From assembly GCF_000372745.1 (NCBI RefSeq), contig NZ_KB889664.1, forward strand, positions 124,001 to 188,000: DNA of 64,000 nt, written 5' to 3'. Positions 15,944 to 24,754 of this stretch are shown here, in pieces; within the stretch, counting starts at the first letter, position 1; each line of letters opens with the position of its first letter. Position numbers and translations under genes: made by a program. This DNA is from Embleya scabrispora DSM 41855. GTDB taxonomy: Bacteria; Actinomycetota; Actinomycetes; Streptomycetales; Streptomycetaceae. Below the pieces are notes generated by a model, which was not told the DNA's origin, did no database searches, and saw only the letters and a list, made by a program, of their open reading frames with translations.

Positions 15944-17092
15944 ATGACGCAACCACCGCCCTTTCGCCAATTCGTGGTCAAGCTGCACAGCCGCTGCAAT
16001 CTCGCGTGCGATCACTGTTACGTCTACGAGGCGCGGGACACGAGCTGGCGCAGCCGGCCGCGCGCGATGTCGGCACCGACCATGCGCCGGCTCGCGGAAC
16101 GCATCGCCCGGCACGCCGACCGACACGAGTTGCCCGTCGTACATGTCGCGTTGCACGGCGGCGAACCGCTGCTGGCCGGTCGGGACCGGGTCGACACCCT
16201 GGCCCGCACGCTGCGCACGGCCCTGCCGGCCGACACCGCCTTGCATCTGTCCGTGCAGACCAACGGCACGCTCCTGGACCCCGAGTGGATGGCCCTGTTC
16301 CACCGCCACGGCATCCGGGTCGGCGTCAGCCTCGACGGCGACGCGGACGCCAACGACCGGCACCGACGCAGGCGCGACGGAACCGGCAGCCACGCCGCGG
16401 TCACCGCCGGGATCGCCCTGCTGCGTCGCCCCGAACACCGCCGCCTGTACGCCGGATTGTTGTGCACCGTCGATCTCGCCAACGACCCGGTCCGCACCTA
16501 CGAGGCGCTGCTCGCGCACGAGCCCGCCCGGATCGACTTCCTGCTCCCGCACGCCAACCGGCAGTTCCCGCCCCCGGGTCACGACCCGCTCGGCACGCCC
16601 TACGCGCGCTGGCTGCTCGCGGTCTTCACCCGGTGGTACGAAAGCCCCGTACGCGAGACGTCCGTGCGGCTGTTCGACGACATCATGGCCGTGTGCCTCG
16701 GCGGCTCCTCGCGCTCGGAAGCCGTCGGGCTCTCGGTACCCGGATTTCTCGTGGTGGCCACCGACGGGGCCATCGAGCAGGCCGACTCGCTGCACTCCAG
16801 CTACGACCGAGCGGCGGCAACCGGCCTGAACGTCTTCGCGCACGACTTCGACGCCGCCGCCCGCCACCCGCAGATCGTGCAATGGCGCCTGGGCGAGGCG
16901 GGGCTGGCGGACGCGTGCCGCGCGTGCGAGGTGATGAAGCTGTGCGGTGGCGGGATCCGCGCGCATCGCTACCTGCCGGCCACCGGATTCGCGAACCCCT
17001 CCGTCTACTGCGCCGACCTCGAAAAGCTGACCGCCCACATCCGCGATCGGGTCCGCGCCGACACCCGCGAACTCCTGCGGAGCCTGCCGTGA
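15944..17092 (+). CDS. fxsB: Radical SAM/SPASM cyclophane-forming peptide maturase (FxsB)
   Basis: A 382-residue radical S-adenosylmethionine enzyme. Cys18, Cys22 and Cys25 in SRCNLACDHCYVYE bind the catalytic 4Fe-4S cluster; the motifs ALHGGEPLLAG and VQTNGTLLD follow. The C-terminal SPASM-type region with CRACEVMKLCGGG...VYCADL holds auxiliary cluster ligands. The N-terminal FRQFVVKLHSRCNLACDHCYVYE is characteristic of FxsB. By family precedent it makes a Phe-to-Ser carbon-carbon cross-link in the C-terminus of the preceding peptide. GGGAGG lies close before the ATG, and its stop overlaps the next gene (GTGA). Confidence 0.92.
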   Translation: MTQPPPFRQFVVKLHSRCNLACDHCYVYEARDTSWRSRPRAMSAPTMRRLAERIARHADRHELPVVHVALHGGEPLLAGRDRVDTLARTLRTALPADTALHLSVQTNGTLLDPEWMALFHRHGIRVGVSLDGDADANDRHRRRRDGTGSHAAVTAGIALLRRPEHRRLYAGLLCTVDLANDPVRTYEALLAHEPARIDFLLPHANRQFPPPGHDPLGTPYARWLLAVFTRWYESPVRETSVRLFDDIMAVCLGGSSRSEAVGLSVPGFLVVATDGAIEQADSLHSSYDRAAATGLNVFAHDFDAAARHPQIVQWRLGEAGLADACRACEVMKLCGGGIRAHRYLPATGFANPSVYCADLEKLTAHIRDRVRADTRELLRSLP

Positions 17093-19215
17093 CGCCCCGA
17101 CTCGCCGATGTGCGCCTGACCGCACAGGAGTTCGCCGAATTGGCCCGCGGCCGGCCCGGGCCCGCCGCCCTGCACGCGCTGCGCACCGGTCAGCTCAGCC
17201 GTCGGCTGCTCCTGATCCACGCACTGGCCCGAACGGCCCGAACGCGCTTTCCCACGCCCTGGCGTCAATCGGGGGCCGAGCACGCGCAGGCGGTGCTGAC
17301 CGAGGTCACCCGGCACGACCGGGCGGCCCTGGAGTCCGTCCTGATGCACCCCCACCTGGGCGTTTGGGCCACCCGCTGCCTGCGCGGACTGTACGACAGG
17401 TCGCCCGGATTCCGGATCCGGGACGAACTCGCCTGGTTCACCGCCGTCGCCGCCGCCGCGGCCACCCGCGCCGGGTTGCCCGTGCGGCTCGAACTGCCGG
17501 TGCGTGCGGGGATCGTGTCCCTGCCCACACTGGGTTCCATGCGGGTGCCGACGGACGTCGCCGTGGTGCGGTTCGAGGACGGGGCGCTTCACCTCCCCGG
17601 CGGCAACGCCTGCGTGCCGATCACGGACACCACCGCCCGCGACCCGCGAGCGAGCACTGCCGAGGACCCGCTCGCGTACTGGCAGCCGACGCGCATCGTG
17701 ATCGCCCGCGCACCCGACGCCGGTCCCGTGCTGCGCGTGGTCCTGGAGGACAACGACCCCTATCGCGACGCGCACCGCGAGGACATCGCGCCGCGGCTCA
17801 CCCCGGAACGAGCCGCGCGATGGGACACCGCGCTGCGCCGGGCATGGGCCGTGCTGTGCGAGCACTTCCCGGATCGGGCCCGGATCTGCGCGAGCCTGTG
17901 CACGAGCGTGGTGCCGCTCGCCTCGCGGTCCGGCCGGGCGATGAGCGTCACGGTGCGCGACGCCCACGGCGCGATCGGGATCACCGAGGCGGCGGATCCG
18001 GTGCGCTTGGCCGAGGCACTGGTCCACGAGGCGAGCCACATCGCCCTGGGCGCCCTGACGGATCTCGTGGACTTGCACGAATGGGACGCGACCGAGCGGT
18101 ACACGGTGGGCTGGCGGCCGGATCGGCGCCCACTGGAGGCCGTGCTCCAGGGCACCTACGCACACCTCGCGCTGACCGGTCTGTGGGGCCACTACCGACA
18201 CCTGGTGCCACCGGTCGCCCGGGCGCGTGCCGAACGGCGGTTCGTGCGCTACCGCGACCAGGTGGACGCAGCGTTGGCGGTGCTCGGCGGTTGTCGGCAA
18301 CTGACCGAACCGGGACGGCGATTCGTCGACCACATGGCCGAGGAGGCCGCGGACCGGACCCGCGATGGCCGCGACGGGGTCCGGGCGCGCCCGCCGCGAC
18401 CGGGCGTCGTGCGAAGCCGCCGGGTCGCGCACCCGGCCCGCGAGACGGCCGCGGCGCTGGCGGAACTGGGGCTCGGGAGCGGGTCCGTGCTGCTCGTGCT
18501 GGCACCGTCGACCCCGCTCGACGGCGTCGACGGCGGCCCCGACGTGGTGATCCGCGCGCTGCGCAAGGTGCTGGGCGAGCGTGGAACCCTGGTGGTTCCG
18601 ACGGCCACCGGCGACAACACCGACCCCTCGACCTGGCATCGCACGTGTGGCAGCCCGGTCCCCGCCGACTGGTGGCCGGGACTGCGCGCGGAGATGCCGC
18701 CGTTCGAACCCGCGCACACGCCGAGCCACCGGATGGGCGCGCTCGCCGAGCACGTACGCCGACTGCCCGAAGCCGTGCGCAGCGACCATCCCAGGACCTC
18801 GTTCGCCGGGATCGGGCCACACGCCCGGGCCCTGATGCGCGACCACGCGCCCGACTGCCCCTACGGCGAACGCTCACCGCTGGGCCGCATGGAGCAGGCC
18901 GGCGCGCACGTGCTGTTGTGGGATGTCGGCTTCGCCGCCAACATCGCCTTCCACCTGGCCGAATACCGCGTCGGTCGACCGCCGACGACCGGGTACCGCA
19001 GCCTGGTTCGCGACGCCCGAGGCGACCGACGATGGGTCGACGCGGTGGACATGCGGCTGCGCGACCACGACTTCGCGGCACTGGGGGAGGCCTTCGAACG
19101 CACCGGGGCGGTGCGCGTGGCGACGGCCGGGCAGCGGCCGACGAGGCTGTTTCGACTGGACGAGGCCGTCGGTTTCGCCACGAAGTGGTTGCGCGAGCAC
19201 CGTCCGGATCGCTGA
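17089..19215 (+). CDS. Fusion: HExxH putative peptide hydroxylase + AAC(3)-type N-acetyltransferase
   Basis: A 708-residue two-part protein. The N-terminal half (to about 440) matches the HExxH modification domain of Fxs and related RiPP loci: VHEASHIALGALTDLVDLHEW, with HEASH at 313-317. Related proteins have been described as 2-oxoglutarate-dependent peptide beta-hydroxylases. The C-terminal half (about 447-708) is an aminoglycoside N3-acetyltransferase-like domain: ALAELGLGSGSVLLVLAPS, GERGTLVVPTATGDNTDPSTW, HTPSHRMGALAEHVRRLP, SDHPRTSFAGIGP, GERSPLGRMEQAGAHVLLWDVGFAANIAFHLAEYR. The frame is continuous with no internal stop or good internal start. Coupled to fxsB by GTGA. Likely a second tailoring enzyme for the peptide (hydroxylation, acylation); aminoglycoside resistance is less likely. 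Confidence 0.85.
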   Translation: MTPRLADVRLTAQEFAELARGRPGPAALHALRTGQLSRRLLLIHALARTARTRFPTPWRQSGAEHAQAVLTEVTRHDRAALESVLMHPHLGVWATRCLRGLYDRSPGFRIRDELAWFTAVAAAAATRAGLPVRLELPVRAGIVSLPTLGSMRVPTDVAVVRFEDGALHLPGGNACVPITDTTARDPRASTAEDPLAYWQPTRIVIARAPDAGPVLRVVLEDNDPYRDAHREDIAPRLTPERAARWDTALRRAWAVLCEHFPDRARICASLCTSVVPLASRSGRAMSVTVRDAHGAIGITEAADPVRLAEALVHEASHIALGALTDLVDLHEWDATERYTVGWRPDRRPLEAVLQGTYAHLALTGLWGHYRHLVPPVARARAERRFVRYRDQVDAALAVLGGCRQLTEPGRRFVDHMAEEAADRTRDGRDGVRARPPRPGVVRSRRVAHPARETAAALAELGLGSGSVLLVLAPSTPLDGVDGGPDVVIRALRKVLGERGTLVVPTATGDNTDPSTWHRTCGSPVPADWWPGLRAEMPPFEPAHTPSHRMGALAEHVRRLPEAVRSDHPRTSFAGIGPHARALMRDHAPDCPYGERSPLGRMEQAGAHVLLWDVGFAANIAFHLAEYRVGRPPTTGYRSLVRDARGDRRWVDAVDMRLRDHDFAALGEAFERTGAVRVATAGQRPTRLFRLDEAVGFATKWLREHRPDR

Positions 19216-19248
19216 TCCTGGAATCGTGTGATGTGTGAAGGGGGACGC

Positions 19249-20451
19249 ATGGGGGACACGACGAGCCACTACTTCTACCTGAGCCACGTCCGCAGGACGG
19301 ACGATCTGTGGGTCCGCGAGTTCTTCGGCGATCTGTCGCTCGTGGTGGCCGAACGCACCGAACGGCCCACGGGGCAGGTGGGCGTGCTGCCCGACCGGCG
19401 CCCGGGCCCGCCGTCGGCCGACCTGATGGACCGTTGCCTCAAGCTGGTCGTACTGCATTCGTCACGCTATTTCACCCGGGAGGACTGCACCCGGGAGTGG
19501 GCCTTCTTCCAGCAGCGAACGGAGGTGCACTGGTCGCGCACCAAACGCTCGATGGACGTGATCGTCCCGATCATCTGGACCCCGATGCCGCCGGGCATGG
19601 AGCGCATCGCACCCAGCGGCGACTGGCCCGCCGAAATCCGGGTCTCGTCGCCGATCTACGAGCAGGAAGGACTGCTGCACCTGCTGCGGTTCAAGCCGCG
19701 CTACCACCGGGAGTACGAGGAGGTCCTGCACGCCGTCGCCGACCGCCTCCTGTCCCCGTCGACATCCGCCCGCGCCCGGGTCGCGCCGCTGGGTCACGGC
19801 CTCAACGGGCGGGCCCGGCCGGCTCCGGTCGCCGCGCCGCGCCACACGGTGGATTTCGTGCTGTCCGTCCTCGGGGCGGACGAACTCCCGCCCGAACGCA
19901 CGAGTCGAAGGTTCTACGGAGCCGATCCGCTCGACTGGGCGCCCTACGATCCCACCGAGACGAGGTCCCTGGTGGCGCTCGCCCGGGAGACCGCGGGCGA
20001 GTTGGAGTTCACCTCGACCGTGCAGCTTCTCGACGAGACCCTGCCCGCGCTGACCGACCGGCGCCCGCATCCGAGACAGCTGACCGTGCTTCTCCTGGAC
20101 GCCTGGATCACCAGGACGGCGGCCCTGCGCTCGCTGCTGACATCCGTCGACGACGTCGTGGTCTCGGCCGCCGTGCTGGAGCCCAGACCGCACGACGACA
20201 CGGAGTCCGCCGCCCATGCGGACGTGCTCGACGCCGCCCTGGACCGATGTCTGCCCCGACTGCGCGGCAAGTACCCCGTACAAAGCGGCTGTTGGGCGGT
20301 GCCCGATCGCGATCGCTTCACTCGTGCCCTGCGTGAGACGCTGGCACGGGCACAGAACGACGCGATGAAGGCGGACACGCACCGACGATCCCCCGTCATG
20401 CCGACCGGAAGTTTCGACAGGCTCCCCCTGCTTGGAGGTTCCTCCTCGTGA
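19249..20451 (+). CDS. fxsC: TIR-like FxsC protein
   Basis: A 400-residue protein. The N-terminal TIR-like domain reads HYFYLSHVRRTDDLWVREFFGDL, MDRCLKLVVLHSSRYFTREDCTREWAFFQQR and VIVPIIWTPMPPG. A conserved FxsC C-terminal domain starts near RRFYGADPLDWAPYDP, with LTVLLLDAWI. TIR domains in bacterial conflict systems often signal or degrade NAD, but a catalytic Glu cannot be assigned with confidence here. The ATG at 19249 has AAGGGGG upstream; a start seven codons earlier is possible. The stop overlaps the GTG of the next gene. FxsC has no established biochemical role. Confidence 0.88.
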   Translation: MGDTTSHYFYLSHVRRTDDLWVREFFGDLSLVVAERTERPTGQVGVLPDRRPGPPSADLMDRCLKLVVLHSSRYFTREDCTREWAFFQQRTEVHWSRTKRSMDVIVPIIWTPMPPGMERIAPSGDWPAEIRVSSPIYEQEGLLHLLRFKPRYHREYEEVLHAVADRLLSPSTSARARVAPLGHGLNGRARPAPVAAPRHTVDFVLSVLGADELPPERTSRRFYGADPLDWAPYDPTETRSLVALARETAGELEFTSTVQLLDETLPALTDRRPHPRQLTVLLLDAWITRTAALRSLLTSVDDVVVSAAVLEPRPHDDTESAAHADVLDAALDRCLPRLRGKYPVQSGCWAVPDRDRFTRALRETLARAQNDAMKADTHRRSPVMPTGSFDRLPLLGGSSS

Positions 20452-23400
20452 ACCAGGACCCGGCCGCTCCCCGACCTTCGGCCCCCGGCACCGTGGTGAC
20501 GTTCTACTCCTTCAAGGGCGGCACCGGCCGGACCATGGCGCTGGCCAACGTCGCGTGGATCCTGGCCGGAAACGGCCTGCGGGTGCTGACCATGGACTGG
20601 GATCTCGAAGCACCCGGTCTACACCCCTACTTCGGCCCGTTCCTGGGCGACCGCGGACTCGATTCCACGCCCGGCGTCATCGACCTGGTGCGGACCTTCG
20701 ACATGCTCGAACCCAAACCGGCCCCCGAACACCTTCGCGAGTACGCCCGGGTCGACCGCTACGCGTCCTCGCTGCGCTGGAACTTCGCCGACGGCGGCTA
20801 CATCGACTTCGTCTCCTCGGGCAAGCGCACACCGGAATACTCCGAGACGGTCAACACCTACGACTGGCGCGGCTTCTACGAACGGCGCGACGGCAAGGAC
20901 CTGTTGCTCGCGTTGGGCGCGGACATCCGCGAGCACTACGACTACGTCCTGATCGACAGCCGCACCGGCTTCAGCGACACCTCCGGGATCACGACGCTGC
21001 TGCTCCCCGACGTCCTGGTGAACTGCTTCACGCTCAGCACCCAGGCCGTCGACGGCGCGGCGAGCGTGGCCCGGGACGTACAACAGGCGGCCCCTCGGGT
21101 GCGGATCCTGCCCGTGCCGATGCGGGTCGACTACTCGGAAATGATCAAACTGGAGGTCAGCCGGGACTACGCCCGCCGAAGGTTCGAGCCCTTCCTCGCC
21201 CACCTCTCCGCCGCGGGGCGGGAGAAGTATTGGGCGGACGTGGAGATTCCGTACAAGCCCTTCTACTCCTACGAGGAGATCCTCGCCACCATCGGGGACC
21301 GCCCGCGCCAGGACACCAGTCTGCTGGCCGCGTACGAACGCCTGACCTCGGTGATCAGCCGCGGCCGGGTCGAGTCGCTCGTGGCGATCCCGGAGGAGCA
21401 ACGGCGCACACTGCTCTCGCGGTTCGAACGGGTTCGCCCGCAGGAGGCCGAACCGGCCCTGGCCAGGGTCCGCATCGAGTACGCCCAGCGGGACCGGATG
21501 TGGGCGAAGTGGATCGCCGTGCAATTGCGTGCCGTCGGGATGACGGTTACGTTGCGGGCCGCCAGCGTCTCCGTCGAACCGCCGCCGTTGTCGGCAGGAC
21601 CCGCCGCGGCCGGCGGTGCGCCGGACGTGGTGATCGCGTTGTTGTCGCACGAGTTCGCGCTCACTCCCCTGGCCCGGGAGGTGCTGCAACTCGCCGGCGA
21701 CACCAGGACCGACGCGCCGCGGGTGATCAGCGTGCAACCGCTGGAACCCGTGCTCGACGAACCGGTCTTGCTCAACCTGCCCGGCGCGACGTTGCTCGCG
21801 CTGAACAACCTCGGCGCGGAGGAGGCGCGGGCGGTCATCCTGGGCGCCTTCGCCCTGTCCCCGCCCGATACGGCGGTGCCGGCCGATCCCAGGTTCCCGG
21901 GCCGGGGGGCGAAGGTGTCCAACGCCCAGCCCCGCTACGGCGTCTTCACCGGTCGCGACGAACTCCTGGAAAACCTTCGCGGCCTCCTGGGCGCGCACCC
22001 CCTCGACGGCGCGAGCCCACCCGGGGTGGCCCTGGTGTACGGCCTCGGTGGCATCGGCAAGACCCAGATCGCCTTGGAGTACGTGCACCGCTACGGCGCG
22101 CAGTACGACGTGATCTGGTGGATCGGTGCCAACCAGCACAGTCGGATCCCGCCCGCACTGGCGGAGTTGGGCGATCACCTGCACGTGGCGGGCTCGACCG
22201 TCGCGGAGCGCAGCCAGGCCGTGCTGACCGCGTTGGCGAGCGAAGCCAACGGGCCGTGGCTGCTGGTCTACGACAATGCGGACAGTGACGAGAATCCGGA
22301 GGGGCTCCGCCGCTATCTGCCCGCCCGGGGCCCGGGACACGTGATCATCACCTCCCGCGACGCGGCGGCCCGCGGCGAGTCGGAGCCCTTCCAGGTCGAT
22401 GTCTTCTCGCGCCCGGAGAGCATCGCACTGCTCCGGCGGCGCGTCGCGAACCTGTCCGCGCGGGAGGCGTCAGCGGTGGCCGCCGAGCTCGGCGACCTTC
22501 CGCTGGCCGTAGAGCAGGCCGCGGCCTGGTTGCGGCAGACCGGCATGCCGGTCGACACCTACCTGGAGCAGGTTCGCGGCCAGGTGGGCCGCACGCTGGC
22601 CGCGCTGGGAAGCACGGGGGAGGGCACGGCGACCTCCGACCGCACCCCGCTGACCGCGATCTGGCGGCTCTCGGTGAACCGGCTGAAGGCGGAACGGCCC
22701 GCCGCCGCACGCCTGCTGGAACTGTGCGCGTTCCTGTCACCCGAGCCGATCGCCACCCGACTGCTGTACGGCAACGTGGTCGGCGGCCACCTCGCGGACC
22801 TGGAACCGGCGGTGCGGGACCCGATGGTGCTCGGCGACCTGATCCGCGACCTCGGCCATTACGGACTGGCCCGCGTGGAACGCGAGACGGTGCAGGTTCA
22901 CCGGCTGCTCCAGGCCGCGGTGCGCGAGTGGCTGGCCGAGGACGCCTACACGTACGAGGCGACCCGGCAACTGGTGCACGAGGCGCTGGCCGCGGCCCGA
23001 CCGATGACCGGGGTCAACGAGGAGAGCCCCGAAGTGCGGGCGCAGTATGCCGAGTTGTTGCCGCACCTCCAGGTCTCCGGAGCCATCGACAGCGATGCTC
23101 CCGCCGTGCGCGAATGGATCGTCGGCCAGGTTCGGCACATGTGGCGCACCGGCGACCACGAGGCGGCGGTCGACCTCGGCGACGAGGTGCTGACCCGATG
23201 GCGGGAGCGGATCGTTCCCGACGACGCGGACACCCTGCGGCTCGCCGCACAGGTCGCGAACCCGCTGCGCTCGCTCGGCCGTTACGCGGACGCGCACGAC
23301 CGGGACAAGGACACCCTGACCAAGCAGCGCCTGCTGGTCGAGCCGAACCAACGCCACATCCTGGTCACGGCCCGCAACTACGGCGCCGACCTGCGCGCCC

Positions 23401-24440
23401 TGGGCCTGTACCGGGAATCCTTCGAGCAGGAACAGAGCACGTACGAACTCAGCAAGCGCGCGTTCGGCCCGAACGATCCGGACACCCTGCGCGCCGCGAA
23501 CAACCTGAGCATTTCGCTCAACCTCGTGGGCCGCCCGGTGGAAGCCCTTCGACTCAACGAGGAGAACTATCGTCGCCGTCGTCAGATCTTCGGAGACAAC
23601 CACCCGGCGACCTGGCATTCGGCGAACCGGCTGGCCCTGGACCGCCGGGAGACCGGCGACTACCAGGGATCGCTGAGCCTGTTGCTGGACACGCGCGAGC
23701 GGCAGGTCGCCAAGGAGGGCGAGAGCGGGGACGTGGTCCTGGTCACCGACCGATTCCTGACCGTGACGCATCGGCGGATGGGCGATGCCGAGGCCGCGTT
23801 GACGCTCAGTCGGAGCATCCTGACCACGCTGCGCAGCCGCTTCGGCGAACTGCACCCGGATACGTTGGCGTGCGCGATCGGGTACGCGTGCGATCTGGCC
23901 ACGCTGGGGCGCGAGCACCCCGCCAACTACGCGGAGGCGGTGGACATCGCGACGGAGACCTACCAGCGGTACCGCGTTCGGCTCGGGGACGGGCATCCGT
24001 TCTCGCTCGCCTGCGCCGGCAACCTGGCGATCTTCAACACGCTGTACGGCGAAGCCGCCCTCGCGCTGCGGTCGAGCACGGTCACGCTGGCATCGATGGA
24101 GGAAGTCCTGGGCGCGGACCACCCGATGACGCTGGCCTGCCGGACCACGCGCGCGGGCGCTCTCTCGGTCCTGGGCCGGCACGAGGAGGCGGCGGCCGAG
24201 GACGCCCTCGCCAACGCCGGTTTTCGCCGGATCTTCGCGCCCGACCATCCGCCGCGGGTGTTGTGCTCCGCCTACAACGCGGCGCTGGAACGCCGGTTGT
24301 CCGGAGCACCGGGAGCCGAACGCGAGGTCAGCGACGCGATGGCACGCGTCGAGTCCCACTCGGGTAGCCGACACCCCACGTACCAACAGATGCTTCGGGG
24401 CCGGCGCATCAACTTCGACGTGGAGATCCCCCCGATCTGA
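20448..24440 (+). CDS. fxsT: FxSxx-COOH system protein: ParA-like + TIR-like + NB-ARC + TPR (FxsT)
   Basis: A 1330-residue multidomain protein. At 13-30, VVTFYSFKGGTGRTMALANVA is a ParA/MinD-like deviant Walker motif in which the usual GKT Lys is Arg, though the signature Lys is kept. A TIR-like segment lies at about 340-470 (RVRIEYAQRDRMWAKWIAVQL...DVVIALLSHEFALTPLAREV). An NB-ARC/STAND ATPase begins near 505 (YGVFTGRDELLENL), with Walker A GLGGIGKT at 532-539, Walker B-like WLLVYDNAD and GDLPLAVEQAAAWL. TPR repeats fill the rest. This layout is that of the TPR protein named in FxSxx-COOH systems. STAND proteins oligomerise on sensing a signal through the repeats. GGAGG precedes the GTG, which overlaps the fxsC stop. 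Confidence 0.9.
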   Translation: MNQDPAAPRPSAPGTVVTFYSFKGGTGRTMALANVAWILAGNGLRVLTMDWDLEAPGLHPYFGPFLGDRGLDSTPGVIDLVRTFDMLEPKPAPEHLREYARVDRYASSLRWNFADGGYIDFVSSGKRTPEYSETVNTYDWRGFYERRDGKDLLLALGADIREHYDYVLIDSRTGFSDTSGITTLLLPDVLVNCFTLSTQAVDGAASVARDVQQAAPRVRILPVPMRVDYSEMIKLEVSRDYARRRFEPFLAHLSAAGREKYWADVEIPYKPFYSYEEILATIGDRPRQDTSLLAAYERLTSVISRGRVESLVAIPEEQRRTLLSRFERVRPQEAEPALARVRIEYAQRDRMWAKWIAVQLRAVGMTVTLRAASVSVEPPPLSAGPAAAGGAPDVVIALLSHEFALTPLAREVLQLAGDTRTDAPRVISVQPLEPVLDEPVLLNLPGATLLALNNLGAEEARAVILGAFALSPPDTAVPADPRFPGRGAKVSNAQPRYGVFTGRDELLENLRGLLGAHPLDGASPPGVALVYGLGGIGKTQIALEYVHRYGAQYDVIWWIGANQHSRIPPALAELGDHLHVAGSTVAERSQAVLTALASEANGPWLLVYDNADSDENPEGLRRYLPARGPGHVIITSRDAAARGESEPFQVDVFSRPESIALLRRRVANLSAREASAVAAELGDLPLAVEQAAAWLRQTGMPVDTYLEQVRGQVGRTLAALGSTGEGTATSDRTPLTAIWRLSVNRLKAERPAAARLLELCAFLSPEPIATRLLYGNVVGGHLADLEPAVRDPMVLGDLIRDLGHYGLARVERETVQVHRLLQAAVREWLAEDAYTYEATRQLVHEALAAARPMTGVNEESPEVRAQYAELLPHLQVSGAIDSDAPAVREWIVGQVRHMWRTGDHEAAVDLGDEVLTRWRERIVPDDADTLRLAAQVANPLRSLGRYADAHDRDKDTLTKQRLLVEPNQRHILVTARNYGADLRALGLYRESFEQEQSTYELSKRAFGPNDPDTLRAANNLSISLNLVGRPVEALRLNEENYRRRRQIFGDNHPATWHSANRLALDRRETGDYQGSLSLLLDTRERQVAKEGESGDVVLVTDRFLTVTHRRMGDAEAALTLSRSILTTLRSRFGELHPDTLACAIGYACDLATLGREHPANYAEAVDIATETYQRYRVRLGDGHPFSLACAGNLAIFNTLYGEAALALRSSTVTLASMEEVLGADHPMTLACRTTRAGALSVLGRHEEAAAEDALANAGFRRIFAPDHPPRVLCSAYNAALERRLSGAPGAEREVSDAMARVESHSGSRHPTYQQMLRGRRINFDVEIPPI

Positions 24441-24446
24441 CCACCC

Positions 24447-24586
24447 GCGCGGCGCGGGGGCGGATCGGTGTGGTCGCGCCGCGCCCGGGAGCGCGGGCCC
24501 CGGGGAGGCGGCGAGGTCGATCGCGACCGGGCCTCGCCAGGGCCCCGCCGGACAGGGTCGGCTCCGTCCCGACCGGACCCTGTCCG
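24447..24586. terminator. Two hairpins between convergent fxsT and helR
   Basis: GCGCGGCGC/GCGCCGCGC (24447-24455, 24476-24484) follows the fxsT stop by six bases. A longer 11-bp perfect stem, CGGACAGGGTC/GACCCTGTCCG, lies at 24549-24559 and 24576-24586. Both sit in the gap between convergent genes and can serve as bidirectional terminators. The rest of 24587-24754 is GC-rich low-complexity DNA with no gene. Confidence 0.55.
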
Positions 24587-24754
24587 AGCGCGGAAGGGTG
24601 CGTGGCGCAGGGGGCCGGGAGGGCGCGGCCGCACGGGCGGGGCGGACCTCGCCCGCGCGCCGCGGTCACCTCGCGCGCGCCGCGCCTACCTCGCCGGGAC
24701 CGCCGCGGTCTCCTCGCCCGGTCCACCGTGGTCCCCTAGCCGAGTTCGCCCCGG

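Noticed and set aside
17089..19215. Aminoglycoside resistance gene as the main interpretation
   Set aside because: The AAC(3)-like domain is the second half of a protein inside a RiPP operon; a tailoring or self-protection role fits the context better, though resistance cannot be excluded from sequence.
24650..24740. Short repeated strings such as CGCGCGCCGCG and CCTCGCC, checked as a possible repeat array
   Set aside because: Irregular low-complexity GC sequence without fixed unit length or spacers; not CRISPR-like.
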